DNA from: an uncultured Spirochaetaceae bacterium
GTDB taxonomy: Bacteria > Spirochaetota > Spirochaetia > Treponematales > Treponemataceae
DNA length: 36,964 nucleotides
Assembly (NCBI GenBank): GCA_902797305.1
Contig: CADBSK010000034.1
Location: 1 to 36,964 of the forward strand
Direction: 5' to 3'
A program made the translations under genes and the position numbers. Shown one piece after another: positions 1-8,716 of this stretch (positions within the stretch are counted from its first letter, which is position 1; each line of letters begins with the position of its first letter). A model generated the notes under the pieces. It made no database searches. It worked only from the letters and a program-made list of their open reading frames with translations, and was not told the origin of the DNA.

Positions 1-60
1 GCAGCACAAAACGAGTGTTTTTGTAAGCCAGTTTGCTCCTTCGCGCCATTTTTGATACAA
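1..60 (-). repeat. Dispersed repeat copy, left edge
   Basis: Read on the minus strand, this stretch has three blocks also found in the same order at 36863-36933 on the plus strand: CAAAAATGGC (45-54), GCAAACT (30-36) and CGTTTTGTGCT (3-13). The ATG inside the first block (minus strand, 49-47) opens a frame that runs off the window edge after 16 codons. The two copies face outward. They may be members of a short intergenic repeat family or ends of small unrelated ORFs; I cannot decide from one window. Confidence 0.4.
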
Positions 61-97
61 AGTCAAATATAATGCGTTTGCCCTGTACTCTTCAATG

Positions 98-126
98 ATG
101 ACACTTGTTTTTCATTGTGCTATATT
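98..126 (+). promoter_or_regulatory. Sigma-70 promoter of argJ operon
   Basis: ATGACA (98-103, 5/6 match to the -35 consensus), a 17-nt spacer and TATATT (121-126) are followed by a short leader with GGAG (150-153) before the argJ ATG at 161. No ARG-box-like palindrome or riboswitch fold was recognised in this leader. Confidence 0.6.
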
Positions 127-160
127 TTACAAAGGTTTTTTAACATTTGGAGCGTAAAAA

Positions 161-1441
161 ATGACTTCTGAAATCAAATTTATAGAAGGCGGTGTATGTG
201 CCGCTCAGGGTTTCACCGCAAACGGTGTATTATGTAAAATTAAGGCAAGCCGAACTACTAACGACACAGCCCTTATCTATTCTGAAAAACCATGTTCTGC
301 TGCAGGCGTATTTACTCAGAACCGTGTAAAAGCCGAAAGCGTAAAATTAAGCAAAAAGAATATTTCAAACGGCCGCATTCAGGCTGTAATAGCAAACTCT
401 GGAAACGCAAACTGCTGTACAGGTGAACAGGGAGCTTCTGTTGCACGCAAAATGGCAGAACTTGCCGCAAATGCAACCGGCTGCTCTGCTGATGATGTAA
501 TCGTTTGTTCAACAGGTGTAATCGGAGCTCAGTTGCCAGTAGAAAAAATCGAAGCAAAAATCGACGAACTTGCAAAAGGTCTTTCAAAAGAAGGCCACAA
601 AGAAGCACGCATTGCCATAATGACAACAGATACTAAGTACAAAGAATGTGCCGTTCAGTTCACAGTTGGTGGAAAGCTCTGCAAAATGGGAACAATGTGT
701 AAAGGTTCAGGAATGATTCACATTAACCTTGGAACAATGCTTTCATTCATAACTACAGACTGTGCAATCAGCCCTGCAATGATTGAAAAAGCTCTCCGGG
801 AATCAATCAAAGGAACTTATAACTGCGTAAGTGTCGACGGAGATACTTCTACCAACGACACCCTCGTATTACTTGCTAATGGAATGGCAGGAAACCCAGA
901 AATCACTTCCGAAGGTGCTGACTTTGACGCTTTTCTTGCCGCATTGAACAAACTCAATCGCGTAATGGCTATGAAAATCGCTGCAGACGGCGAAGGCGCA
1001 ACCCGCCTGGTACAGTGTACTGTAAATGGTGCAAAAACTGTGGAAGATGCCAGAGGTCTTGCAAAAGAAGTTATCTCTTCAAGTCTTGTAAAAGCTGCAA
1101 TGTTCGGAGCAGATGCTAACTTTGGTCGCTTTTTATGTGCAATGGGTTACAGTGGAATCGATTTTGATCCGGAAAAAACAAATATCTGGTTCACAAGCAA
1201 GAGCAATGCAAAACGATATTTTGAAGATAACGACAATTTTGAAGTTCACGGAGAAAACAGCGTAAAAGTTTATGAAAACGGTGTTCCTCTTGAATTTGAC
1301 GAAGACCTTGCTAAAAAAATAATGAGTGAAGAAGCCGTAGAAATTCTTGTTCAATGCGGTGACGGACAGGCAAGCGGAACTGCATGGGGATGCGATTTAA
1401 CTTACGACTATGTAAAAATCAACGGTGATTACCGTACATAA
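161..1441 (+). CDS. argJ: Arginine biosynthesis bifunctional protein ArgJ
   Basis: Ornithine acetyltransferase. It transfers the acetyl group from N-acetylornithine to glutamate, recycling acetyl in ornithine/arginine synthesis; many members also acetylate glutamate with acetyl-CoA. The 426-aa length is about normal for the family. Recognisable blocks are [10 protein letters not shown] (about residues 79-88), [23 protein letters not shown] and [15 protein letters not shown]. These proenzymes self-cleave before a threonine in an AT-M-L motif. Here the site reads LGTMLSF, so Gly replaces the usual Ala and Thr192 would be the nucleophile of the beta chain. The start at 161 follows GGAG with good spacing. 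argB follows 23 nt downstream, and argD lies a few kb away in a separate operon. Identification is very secure; whether it is mono- or bifunctional is not visible. Confidence 0.95.
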   Translation: MTSEIKFIEGGVCAAQGFTANGVLCKIKASRTTNDTALIYSEKPCSAAGVFTQNRVKAESVKLSKKNISNGRIQAVIANSGNANCCTGEQGASVARKMAELAANATGCSADDVIVCSTGVIGAQLPVEKIEAKIDELAKGLSKEGHKEARIAIMTTDTKYKECAVQFTVGGKLCKMGTMCKGSGMIHINLGTMLSFITTDCAISPAMIEKALRESIKGTYNCVSVDGDTSTNDTLVLLANGMAGNPEITSEGADFDAFLAALNKLNRVMAMKIAADGEGATRLVQCTVNGAKTVEDARGLAKEVISSSLVKAAMFGADANFGRFLCAMGYSGIDFDPEKTNIWFTSKSNAKRYFEDNDNFEVHGENSVKVYENGVPLEFDEDLAKKIMSEEAVEILVQCGDGQASGTAWGCDLTYDYVKINGDYRT

Positions 1442-1464
1442 TAAATAGGATTTTTGAGGACAAT

Positions 1465-2343
1465 ATGACTAACGATTCAGAAAATGTAAATCTAACCACA
1501 GAGCAGTGGTCAAATGTTTTAGTTGAAGCATTACCATATTTTAAAAACTGGTGCGGTAAAGTTGTTGTTGTAAAATACGGCGGAAACGCAATGCTTAACG
1601 AAGAGTTGAAGCAGGCCGTTATGGAAGACATTGTTCTTTTAAGCACAATCGGTATTAAGGTAGTCCTGGTTCATGGTGGTGGACCAGAAATCAACCATAT
1701 GCTGGAGCGCGTAGGTAAAGAAAGCAAGTTCGTAGATGGATTACGCTATACCGATGCAGAAACCATGGAAATCGTACAGATGGTTTTAACCGGAAAACTC
1801 AACAAAGATATTGTTGGTATTCTTTTACAGAAAGGTGGAAAAGCTGTCGGCTTGAGCGGTGTAGACTCAGGTTTAATTAGAGCAAAAAAAACAGACAAAG
1901 ACTTGGGATTTGTAGGTGAAGTAACAGATATCAATCCAGAAATCGTTACATCCCTTTTGGACAAAGGCTTTATTCCTGTTATATCTACTGTTGCCCTGGG
2001 AGAACAGGGAGATTCTGCAAGATACAACATCAATGCAGACACTGCCGCAGCAAAAATCGCAGTTGCACTTAAAGCAGAAAAATTTGTTCAGTTAACAAAT
2101 GTTCCTGGTGTTTTACGCAACATAGATGACCCATCAACTTTGATCAAACGAATCGAAAAAACTGCTTTAGGTTCACTTAAGGCAACAGGCATCATCGCCG
2201 GCGGAATGATTCCAAAAATTGACTGTTGTCTTACAGCTCTTGAAGGCGGTGTTCCTAGAACCCATATCATCGATGGCCGTGTTCCACATTCTCTTTTAAT
2301 TGAAATGTTCTCTGACCGCGGTATCGGTACAATGATTTACTAA
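1465..2343 (+). CDS. argB: Acetylglutamate kinase
   Basis: Phosphorylates N-acetylglutamate with ATP, the second step toward ornithine. It is an amino-acid kinase family protein of 292 aa. The N-terminal lysine/glycine motif KYGGNAM (about residues 35-41), the GGGPEI substrate loop and the C-terminal GGMIPKID segment are all present. The N-terminal extension before KYGG is long enough to include the helix that, in arginine-inhibited hexameric enzymes, mediates feedback, so arginine control is possible but not provable here. GAGG lies just before the ATG. It is cotranscribed with argJ upstream and a symporter downstream. argC is not in the window. Confidence 0.95.
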   Translation: MTNDSENVNLTTEQWSNVLVEALPYFKNWCGKVVVVKYGGNAMLNEELKQAVMEDIVLLSTIGIKVVLVHGGGPEINHMLERVGKESKFVDGLRYTDAETMEIVQMVLTGKLNKDIVGILLQKGGKAVGLSGVDSGLIRAKKTDKDLGFVGEVTDINPEIVTSLLDKGFIPVISTVALGEQGDSARYNINADTAAAKIAVALKAEKFVQLTNVPGVLRNIDDPSTLIKRIEKTALGSLKATGIIAGGMIPKIDCCLTALEGGVPRTHIIDGRVPHSLLIEMFSDRGIGTMIY

Positions 2344-2365
2344 AACTATTTTTTAAGGAATATAT

Positions 2366-3796
2366 ATGTTAGATTCTATCTTGGATAAAATTGACGGAAT
2401 CGTATGGGGAATACCAACTATTGTACTCATCATCATCACTGGTCTCATCTTGACGATTCGCACAAAGGGTATTCAGTTTACTAAAACTGGACGAGCTTTT
2501 AAGCAGATTTTCATCAAAAACGAAGGCGATGGAGAACTTTCGGGATTCTCTGCTTTGTGTACTGCACTTTCTGCTACAATCGGAACAGGTAACATCGTAG
2601 GTGTTGCTACTGCAATCGCAAGCGGCGGTCCTGGTGCCCTTTTCTGGATGTGGATTGCTGCTATCCTTGGAACTGCAACAAAATTTGCAGAATGTATGCT
2701 TGCAATCAAATATCGTGAAGTAAAAGAAGACGGTCACGTTCTTGGAGGACCTTTCTACACAATCGAAAAAGGTATGGGCTCTAAGTGGAAGTGGCTTGCA
2801 ATTCTTTTTGCAATATTTGGCGTATTAGCAGGTCTCCTCGGAATCGGTACAATGACTCAGATAAATGGTATCACAAGTGCCGTAAACATGGCTTTTGATC
2901 CATCATCAAGCCATATCGCCTTTACAATTGGAGAAACCAATTATACCTGGGCCACAGTAATCGGAGGAGCAGTAGTTACTTTATTTGCCGCTCTCGTAAT
3001 TATCGGTGGGCTAAAAAGAATTTCTAAAGTTGCAGAAAAAGTAGTTCCTGCAATGGCATTCATTTATGTATTCCTTGGTTTATCTGTTCTTATCATGAAT
3101 GCAACTAGAATTCCTGCCGCATTTGCACTTATTTTTAAGTCTGCATTTGGATTTAAAGCAATAGCAGGTGGTGCAATCGGATGGACTGTTAAACAGATTA
3201 CTGAATCAATGCAAAAAGGTATCGCTCGCGGTATATTCTCAAACGAAGCAGGTCTCGGTTCTGCACCAATTGCTGCAGCTCCTGTACAAACAAAAGAACC
3301 TGTTGAACAGGGACTTGTAAACATGACAGGAACAATCATCGATACCCTTATCGTTTGTACAATGACAGGTCTTGGAATTGTAATCGCACTCTGCAATCCA
3401 TCATTTGAAGGTGCAGGCAAAAAAGGCGTAGAACTTACCGCTGCAGCCCTTTCTTTTGATTTGGGAGGTGATGGTATTTCCGTTCAATTCCTTCTTATGA
3501 TTTGTCTTGCATTCTTTGCTTTTACAACTATTCTTGGATGGGATTACTACTCAGAAAAATGTCTTGAATATCTTACAAATGGTCATATGAAATTTGTAAT
3601 GATTTACCGAATTATATACATTATCGCAATTGCAATCGGACCTTACTTTACAGTTAATGCAGTATTTACAATTGCAGATATCACAAACGGTTTGATGGCA
3701 ATTCCTAACTGTGTATCTCTTATTGTATTAAGTGGAGTCGTTGCAGCCGAAACAAAAAGTTACTTTGAAAGATTTCCAAAGATTAATGCTGCTTAA
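2366..3796 (+). CDS. Sodium:alanine/glycine symporter (AGCS family)
   Basis: An inner-membrane Na+-coupled amino acid carrier of 476 aa with about ten or more hydrophobic segments. The family signature region GTGNIVGVATAIASGGPGA (about residues 73-91) and the downstream SNEAGLGSAPIAAA segment (about residues 291-304) are typical of AgcS/DagA-type alanine or glycine transporters. It lies 22 nt after argB with AAGGA before the ATG, so it is probably the last gene of the argJ operon. Substrate assignment rests on family only. Alanine import would also suit the nearby D-Ala ligase gene, but that is inference. It converges with tcdA, with only 9 nt between the stops and no clear terminator. Confidence 0.9.
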   Translation: MLDSILDKIDGIVWGIPTIVLIIITGLILTIRTKGIQFTKTGRAFKQIFIKNEGDGELSGFSALCTALSATIGTGNIVGVATAIASGGPGALFWMWIAAILGTATKFAECMLAIKYREVKEDGHVLGGPFYTIEKGMGSKWKWLAILFAIFGVLAGLLGIGTMTQINGITSAVNMAFDPSSSHIAFTIGETNYTWATVIGGAVVTLFAALVIIGGLKRISKVAEKVVPAMAFIYVFLGLSVLIMNATRIPAAFALIFKSAFGFKAIAGGAIGWTVKQITESMQKGIARGIFSNEAGLGSAPIAAAPVQTKEPVEQGLVNMTGTIIDTLIVCTMTGLGIVIALCNPSFEGAGKKGVELTAAALSFDLGGDGISVQFLLMICLAFFAFTTILGWDYYSEKCLEYLTNGHMKFVMIYRIIYIIAIAIGPYFTVNAVFTIADITNGLMAIPNCVSLIVLSGVVAAETKSYFERFPKINAA

Positions 3797-3805
3797 AAAT
3801 CAGAA

Positions 3806-4528
3806 TTAATTTTTTGATAAATCTTTAAGCACTTGCCCAGCAATGATTAGCCCTGCCACAGATGGCACAAAGGCTACACTTGCAGGTGCAAGTGCATTTC
3901 CTTTTTTTTCTGCAACAAGTTTTTCTTCATCTGTCAAAGCAAGTTCAACAGGCTTTTCTTTTGAATAAACAACCTTGACGTTGCTGATACCACGTTTTTT
4001 ACATTCCTGTCGGACGACCCTTGCCAAAGGACAAACGCTCGTCTGACTAATATCACAAACTTCAAACATTGTAGGATCAAGTTTATTCCCCGCACCCATA
4101 CTTGATATGACTGGTACACCCGCTTTTTTGCTCTGTTCGATTATTAAAAGTTTAGCCGATACTGTATCTACCGCGTCTACAACATAATCATATCGGGTAA
4201 AATCAATATCATCTTTATTTTCTGGAAGATAGAAGCATTTATAGGCATTTACCTTACAATCCGGATTTATATCCAGAATACGCTCTTTCATTACATCTAC
4301 TTTATAGCGTCCTACAGTGCTTGTAAGAGCTACAATCTGACGATTTATATTTGTCTCACTAATGGTATCCATATCGACGATATCGATAGTTCCAATACCA
4401 CTGCGGGCAAGAGCTTCTACAGTAAATCCTCCTACACCTCCAACTCCAAAAACAATCACTCTTGCAGATGCAAAAGTTTCCATGGCTTTAGAGCCAAACA
4501 TATTACGGGTACGGGTAAAACGATCCAT
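3806..4528 (-). CDS. tcdA: tRNA threonylcarbamoyladenosine dehydratase (TcdA/CsdL family)
   Basis: An E1-like ThiF/MoeB/HesA-fold ATPase that cyclises the t6A37 modification of ANN-decoding tRNAs to ct6A. The 240-aa protein starts with an RF-TRTRNMFG segment, has the nucleotide loop GVGGVGG (about residues 28-34), the R-Q-x(n)-D ATP site around NINRQIVALTSTVGRYK, DAVDTVSAK, and the family-typical CPLARVVRQECKKRGI stretch. Only 7 nt separate it from the cysK stop, and no Shine-Dalgarno is visible before the ATG, so translation probably depends on ribosomes finishing cysK. TcdA activity is stimulated by a sulfur-relay partner in E. coli, so the cysK linkage is suggestive. Activation of another small substrate is a less likely alternative. 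Confidence 0.85.
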   Translation of the reverse strand: MDRFTRTRNMFGSKAMETFASARVIVFGVGGVGGFTVEALARSGIGTIDIVDMDTISETNINRQIVALTSTVGRYKVDVMKERILDINPDCKVNAYKCFYLPENKDDIDFTRYDYVVDAVDTVSAKLLIIEQSKKAGVPVISSMGAGNKLDPTMFEVCDISQTSVCPLARVVRQECKKRGISNVKVVYSKEKPVELALTDEEKLVAEKKGNALAPASVAFVPSVAGLIIAGQVLKDLSKN

Positions 4529-4535
4529 ATGCAGA

Positions 4536-5474
4536 TTAATTATCGCTAAACAATGGAGTAGAAAGGTAGCGGTCTCCTGAATCAGGAAGAAGAACTACAA
4601 TTGTCTTTCCTTTGTTTTCTGGTCTTTCTGCAAGAATTTTTGCAGCTTTAAGTGCGGCACCACTTGAGATTCCTACAAGAATACCTTCTGAATGGGCAAA
4701 AGCACGACCTTCTGCAAATGCATCATCATTTTCAATAGCAATAACTTCGTCATATACATTTGTATTCAAAGCCTTTGGAACAAAGCCTGCACCAATTCCC
4801 TGAATTTTATGAGGACCAGCCTGACCCTTAGAAAGTACAGGGCTTGTAGCAGGTTCAACAGCAACAACCTTTACAGCAGGATTCTGTTCTTTAAGATATT
4901 CCCCTACACCTGTAATTGTTCCACCAGTACCAACACCGGCAACAAAGATATCTACTTTACCGTCTGTCTGTTTCCAGATTTCCGGACCTGTTGTTTTTTT
5001 ATGAATTGCAGGATTTGCAGGATTTTCAAACTGACCTGGAATAATTGAATTAGGAATTGACTTATGCAATTCTTCTGCCTTTTCAATTGCTCCCTTCATT
5101 CCTTTTGAACCGTCTGTAAGAACAATTTCTGCACCATAAGCTTTAAGAAGATTGCGTCGTTCAACGCTCATTGTTTCTGGCAATGTTAAAATTGCGCGAT
5201 ACCCCTTTGCAGCAGCAACAGCAGCTAATCCAATACCAGTATTTCCAGAAGTAGGTTCAATAATTGTAGCACCTGGCTTTAAAATTCCCTTTGCTTCTGC
5301 ATCTTCAATCATATTTAAAGCAACACGATCTTTTACACTTCCAGCCGGATTCAAATATTCAAGTTTTGCAATGATTGTTACATCTTTAATTCCGGCTTTT
5401 TTTGCATAACCATTAAGTTGTAAAACTGGTGTTCCGCCGATCAATTCCAAAGAACTCTGTTTAATATCGCTCAT
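4536..5474 (-). CDS. cysK: Cysteine synthase (O-acetylserine sulfhydrylase)
   Basis: A PLP enzyme making cysteine from O-acetylserine and sulfide. The PLP lysine sits in NPAGSVKDR (K48), followed by the phosphate loop TSGNTGIG and the C-terminal [10 protein letters not shown]. The substrate loop TSGNTG and the length (312 aa) fit CysK rather than cystathionine beta-synthase. A longer frame begins at 5492, but GGAGG sits between that ATG and the one at 5474, exactly 7 nt upstream of the latter, so MSDIKQ is the start. The leader carries a promoter and two 17-bp inverted repeats suggestive of a repressor. It is followed by tcdA in the same transcript and diverges from argD. Confidence 0.95.
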   Translation of the reverse strand: MSDIKQSSLELIGGTPVLQLNGYAKKAGIKDVTIIAKLEYLNPAGSVKDRVALNMIEDAEAKGILKPGATIIEPTSGNTGIGLAAVAAAKGYRAILTLPETMSVERRNLLKAYGAEIVLTDGSKGMKGAIEKAEELHKSIPNSIIPGQFENPANPAIHKKTTGPEIWKQTDGKVDIFVAGVGTGGTITGVGEYLKEQNPAVKVVAVEPATSPVLSKGQAGPHKIQGIGAGFVPKALNTNVYDEVIAIENDDAFAEGRAFAHSEGILVGISSGAALKAAKILAERPENKGKTIVVLLPDSGDRYLSTPLFSDN

Positions 5475-5527
5475 ATAATCCTCCACAAACAAAGTTATAT
5501 AAAACTTGCTTATTGTAATTCATTTTC

Positions 5528-5544
5528 GTTCTTATTGAAAGAAC
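5528..5544. promoter_or_regulatory. Inverted repeat 6-5-6 in cysK leader
   Basis: GTTCTT and AAGAAC are perfect complements separated by 5 nt. The geometry is the same as that of the repeat centred 24 bp away at 5552-5568. Both lie between the proposed cysK start of transcription and the ATG. They could be paired operator sites or leader hairpins. No regulator is identified. Confidence 0.4.
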
Positions 5545-5551
5545 TTATATT

Positions 5552-5568
5552 CCTAGTTAACTACTAGG
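5552..5568. promoter_or_regulatory. Operator-like inverted repeat CCTAGT-N5-ACTAGG
   Basis: A perfect 6-bp inverted repeat with a 5-nt centre, placed just downstream of the predicted cysK start point (about 5570), where a bound repressor would block transcription. Cysteine genes in several bacteria are under Rrf2-type (CymR-like) repressors, but I cannot match this sequence to a specific published consensus. Confidence 0.45.
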
Positions 5569-5576
5569 TTATAAAT

Positions 5577-5605
5577 ACATTAACTGTTATTACCTACTAT
5601 GTCAA
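5577..5605 (-). promoter_or_regulatory. Sigma-70 promoter of cysK
   Basis: On the minus strand, TTGACA (5605-5600) is a perfect -35, followed by a 17-nt spacer and a weak -10 TAATGT (5582-5577). A strong -35 with a weak -10 and adjacent palindromes fits a regulated promoter. Confidence 0.5.
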
Positions 5606-5732
5606 TAGGTTTTTAATAAAAATAATTTTTCCTCTTATTTATTTTTATCTCTCTGTCTACACAAAACACTTGCAATTCATTATTCTATAGTAAGTAATTG
5701 ATTATCTGGCAGTTTTGCTCAAGGGAGATACT

Positions 5733-6902
5733 ATGAAAAAGCAGATTGTAAACAACTATGGAAGTTTTGATTTAACATTCGTAAAGGGAAAAGGTTCCAC
5801 TCTTACAGCCGCAAATGGAAGAAAATACATCGATTTTATTTCTGGAATCGGAGTAAATTGTCTTGGCCACAACTATAAACCTTTAGTAAAAGCAATCTCA
5901 AAACAGGCAAAAGAAGAAATTCATATTTCTAATTACTATTTTTCTGATGAAGGAATCAACTTTGCCACAGAACTTTTAAAACGAACAGGCTTTGAACACG
6001 GTTACTTTGGTAACTCTGGAGCAGAAGCCAATGAAGCTGCAATCAAATTAGCCAGAAAATACGGTTACCTTACAGGGGGAGAAAAAAAGCACACAATCAT
6101 TACTCTGGAGTCTTCTTTTCATGGAAGAACTCTTGCTACCCTTACAGCAACCGGACAGGATAAATTCCATCCTGATTGTTTTGCTCCATATCCTCAAGGA
6201 TTTAAGACAATTAAACCAAACGACTTTGAAGCGCTCAAAACCTGCTTTACAGAAGATGTTGCAGCTATTCTCGTTGAATGTGTACAGGGAGAAGGCGGAG
6301 TAAACTTAATCGATAAGGAATGGGCTAAGGCAGTTCATGATGCAGCCCATAAAGCTGGAGCTTTAGTAATGGCTGATGAAGTTCAGACTGGAGTGGGAAG
6401 AACTGGTACATACCTTGCAAGCGAATGGCTTGGGCTTGAACCAGATGTTGTTACAATGGCAAAGGGAATCGCAGGTGGGGTTCCAATGGGAGCATGTCTT
6501 TTCAGAGGAAAAGCAGCAGATGTATTTGTAGCAGGAGACCACCAGTCTACATTTGCCGGAAACCCATTAGCATGTGCTGCAGGACTTGTCGTTCTAAAAA
6601 CAATGACTCCAGACTTTTTGGAACAGGTTGTTCAAAAAGGTGATTATATCAGAAATCAGATTAAAAGCTGGAACCTGCCTATTGTAAAAGATGTTCGCGG
6701 TAAGGGGCTGATGATTGGAACACAAATCGATACAAGTGTAAAACCTTTTGATATAGAAGTAAAATGTCTTGACCAGGGACTTTGTACGACAACAGCCGGA
6801 AAAGATGTAGTAAGATTCTTACCTCCATTGAATATTTCTTACAAAGAAATCGATGCAGGACTTGCAATCTATAAAAAGGTTCTTCAGGAATTCTGTAAAT
6901 AG
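5733..6902 (+). CDS. argD: Acetylornithine aminotransferase
   Basis: A class III PLP aminotransferase converting N-acetylglutamate semialdehyde to N-acetylornithine. The 389-aa protein shows NSGAEANEAAIKLARK, SFHGRT, ADEVQTGVGRTG (cofactor Asp) and the PLP lysine in TMAKGIAGG (K244). Some homologues also act on succinyl-diaminopimelate, so a second role is possible. An in-frame TTG at 5715 exists, but GGGAG ends 6-7 nt before the ATG at 5733, which is chosen. Its stop codon TAG overlaps the TAGGTG ribosome binding site of murE, so it heads a peptidoglycan operon. argC and argF/argG/argH are absent from the window. Confidence 0.93.
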   Translation: MKKQIVNNYGSFDLTFVKGKGSTLTAANGRKYIDFISGIGVNCLGHNYKPLVKAISKQAKEEIHISNYYFSDEGINFATELLKRTGFEHGYFGNSGAEANEAAIKLARKYGYLTGGEKKHTIITLESSFHGRTLATLTATGQDKFHPDCFAPYPQGFKTIKPNDFEALKTCFTEDVAAILVECVQGEGGVNLIDKEWAKAVHDAAHKAGALVMADEVQTGVGRTGTYLASEWLGLEPDVVTMAKGIAGGVPMGACLFRGKAADVFVAGDHQSTFAGNPLACAAGLVVLKTMTPDFLEQVVQKGDYIRNQIKSWNLPIVKDVRGKGLMIGTQIDTSVKPFDIEVKCLDQGLCTTTAGKDVVRFLPPLNISYKEIDAGLAIYKKVLQEFCK

Positions 6903-6910
6903 GTGTTTTT

Positions 6911-8695
6911 ATGCAAAAGCTACTTTCACAATTATTACCGTCTTTCAGCCATACACTGGTTGCCCTGGACGGTTCAAAAACTATAACAGAAAACGATGTT
7001 GCAAATATACGAATTACTAACCTCGCATTTGATTCGAGACAGGTAAAAGAAGGAACTTTATTCTTTGCTTTACCAGGAACACACATCGACGGAAATACAT
7101 TCATTCCTCAGGCAATAGAAAACGGAGCTAATGCAATCGTATACCAGGGTGAATTAACAAAAGAAACCCAGGAACTTGCTGCAAAAGCCGTAATTAAACG
7201 CCAGCTGAATAATGCACTTTCTGACAATAATTCAAACACTTCGGATAACTCTTATAGCGGAGTACTGCCTGCTTTTATAAAAGTAAGCGATTCTCGTTTT
7301 GTTATGTCTCCGGTAGCTGATGCATTTTATGATTCACCTTCTAAAAGACTTATTGTAATTGGTGTTACAGGAACAGAAGGTAAATCAAGTACCGTTAGTT
7401 TTATCTGGCAGTTATTAAAATTGTGCGGAAAGAAAGCCGGATTTTTTTCTACAGTAGAATACTCTTACGGCGAGGACGCACTTCCTAACCTGGAACATCA
7501 GACAACCCCTGAAGCGCCTATCGTTCAGTACCATTTAAATCAAATGCTTGAACATGGCTGTCAGTATGCAGTTGTAGAATCAAGCAGTCACGGATTAAGT
7601 CCAAAGCTTAACCGCCTGGGAAATGTTCTCTTTGACTGCGGTGTTTTTATGAATGTAACTCTTGAGCATCTTGAATTCCACAAAAACTTTGAAACTTACA
7701 GAAACGATAAAGCCAATTTGTTCAGAGCCCTTGATAAACACGACCATGTAAAAACAATCGCAGGTGTTACAAAACGAATTCCTTCAATTGGAATCGTCAA
7801 TCTTGAAGACCCTAACGCAGAATTCTTTATCTCTTCAACAAAAAAACACGTTTACGGTTTTACTACTCTCGGAAAGGCAGGCAAAGCAGCAGCAGAAACA
7901 GGTCTCAACGCAATTCCGCTCCCTGCAATACCTGAAAACATGAGATATATGACCGCAACAAATATTGCATCTGCACGATATGGACTTGATTTTGATCTTG
8001 AAACAGACGGACAGAATGCAGCATACCCTTCTAATTTTGATCCGGTATTACCTCGACAGCACAAACACATAAACGTAAACGCTAAGCTTCCTGGTGCATT
8101 TAATGCATATAACCTGATGGCTGCTGTTACAGCTGTATCCAGCGTTACTGAGATGGATTTTGAAGAAATTTGTTCACATATTTCTGAGCTTAAACCAATT
8201 AAAGGTCGTATGACAGTAATCGATCAAGGTCAGCCTTTTGAACTTGTTATCGACTACGCCCACACTCCTTCTAGTTTTGAAACAATTTTTCCACCGCTAA
8301 AAAAGAGATGTGCCGGAAGAATGTTTGCCCTATTTGGTAGTGGTGGAGAGAGAGATCTTACTAAACGACCTCTACAGGGCCAGATTGCCGCAAAATTCTG
8401 CAATTATGTAATTCTTGCAGACGAAGATCCTAGAGGAGAAGATCCAGTCACACTTTTAAAAGACATTGCAAAGGGAGCCGAAAAAGAAGGCAAAAAAATG
8501 GATGAAAATCTGTTTATTATCCATGACAGAAAACAAGCCATTCGCCAGACCTTTAAAATGGCCCAGAAGGGGGACATCGTTCTTTTACTGGGGAAAAGTC
8601 ACGAAAACAGCATAATTTACAAAGATTACGTAATGCCATACGACGAAATTTCAGAGGCAAAAAAGGCCCTTTCTGAACTTGGCTACAACAACTAA
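6911..8695 (+). CDS. murE: UDP-MurNAc-tripeptide synthetase (MurE)
   Basis: A cytoplasmic Mur ligase adding the third residue (diamino acid) to UDP-MurNAc-L-Ala-D-Glu. The ATP loop GVTGTEGKSS is at residues 151-160. The N-terminal uridine domain includes NLAFDSRQVKEGTLFFALPG, and the C-terminal amino acid-binding motif is DEDPRGEDP (504-512). Meso-DAP enzymes typically have DNPR. The acidic residue in place of Asn resembles enzymes taking other diamino acids. Treponemes are known for ornithine-containing peptidoglycan, and argD sits directly upstream, so L-ornithine is the likely substrate (inference). At 594 aa it is about 100 aa longer than typical; much of the excess is an insertion around residues 310-390. 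MurF would be the next ligase and is not in the window. Confidence 0.93.
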   Translation: MQKLLSQLLPSFSHTLVALDGSKTITENDVANIRITNLAFDSRQVKEGTLFFALPGTHIDGNTFIPQAIENGANAIVYQGELTKETQELAAKAVIKRQLNNALSDNNSNTSDNSYSGVLPAFIKVSDSRFVMSPVADAFYDSPSKRLIVIGVTGTEGKSSTVSFIWQLLKLCGKKAGFFSTVEYSYGEDALPNLEHQTTPEAPIVQYHLNQMLEHGCQYAVVESSSHGLSPKLNRLGNVLFDCGVFMNVTLEHLEFHKNFETYRNDKANLFRALDKHDHVKTIAGVTKRIPSIGIVNLEDPNAEFFISSTKKHVYGFTTLGKAGKAAAETGLNAIPLPAIPENMRYMTATNIASARYGLDFDLETDGQNAAYPSNFDPVLPRQHKHINVNAKLPGAFNAYNLMAAVTAVSSVTEMDFEEICSHISELKPIKGRMTVIDQGQPFELVIDYAHTPSSFETIFPPLKKRCAGRMFALFGSGGERDLTKRPLQGQIAAKFCNYVILADEDPRGEDPVTLLKDIAKGAEKEGKKMDENLFIIHDRKQAIRQTFKMAQKGDIVLLLGKSHENSIIYKDYVMPYDEISEAKKALSELGYNN

Positions 8696-8716
8696 CTAAA
8701 AACAAAGAGGAATAAA

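Noticed and set aside
1746..2270. Antisense reading frames inside argB and many other genes
   Set aside because: They lie opposite well-recognised genes, have no ribosome binding sites and no family resemblance; they arise from codon bias.
5701..5732. CTGGCAGTTTTGCTC before argD as a sigma-54 promoter
   Set aside because: The distance between GG and GC is 7 nt, not the 10 nt needed for a -24/-12 promoter.
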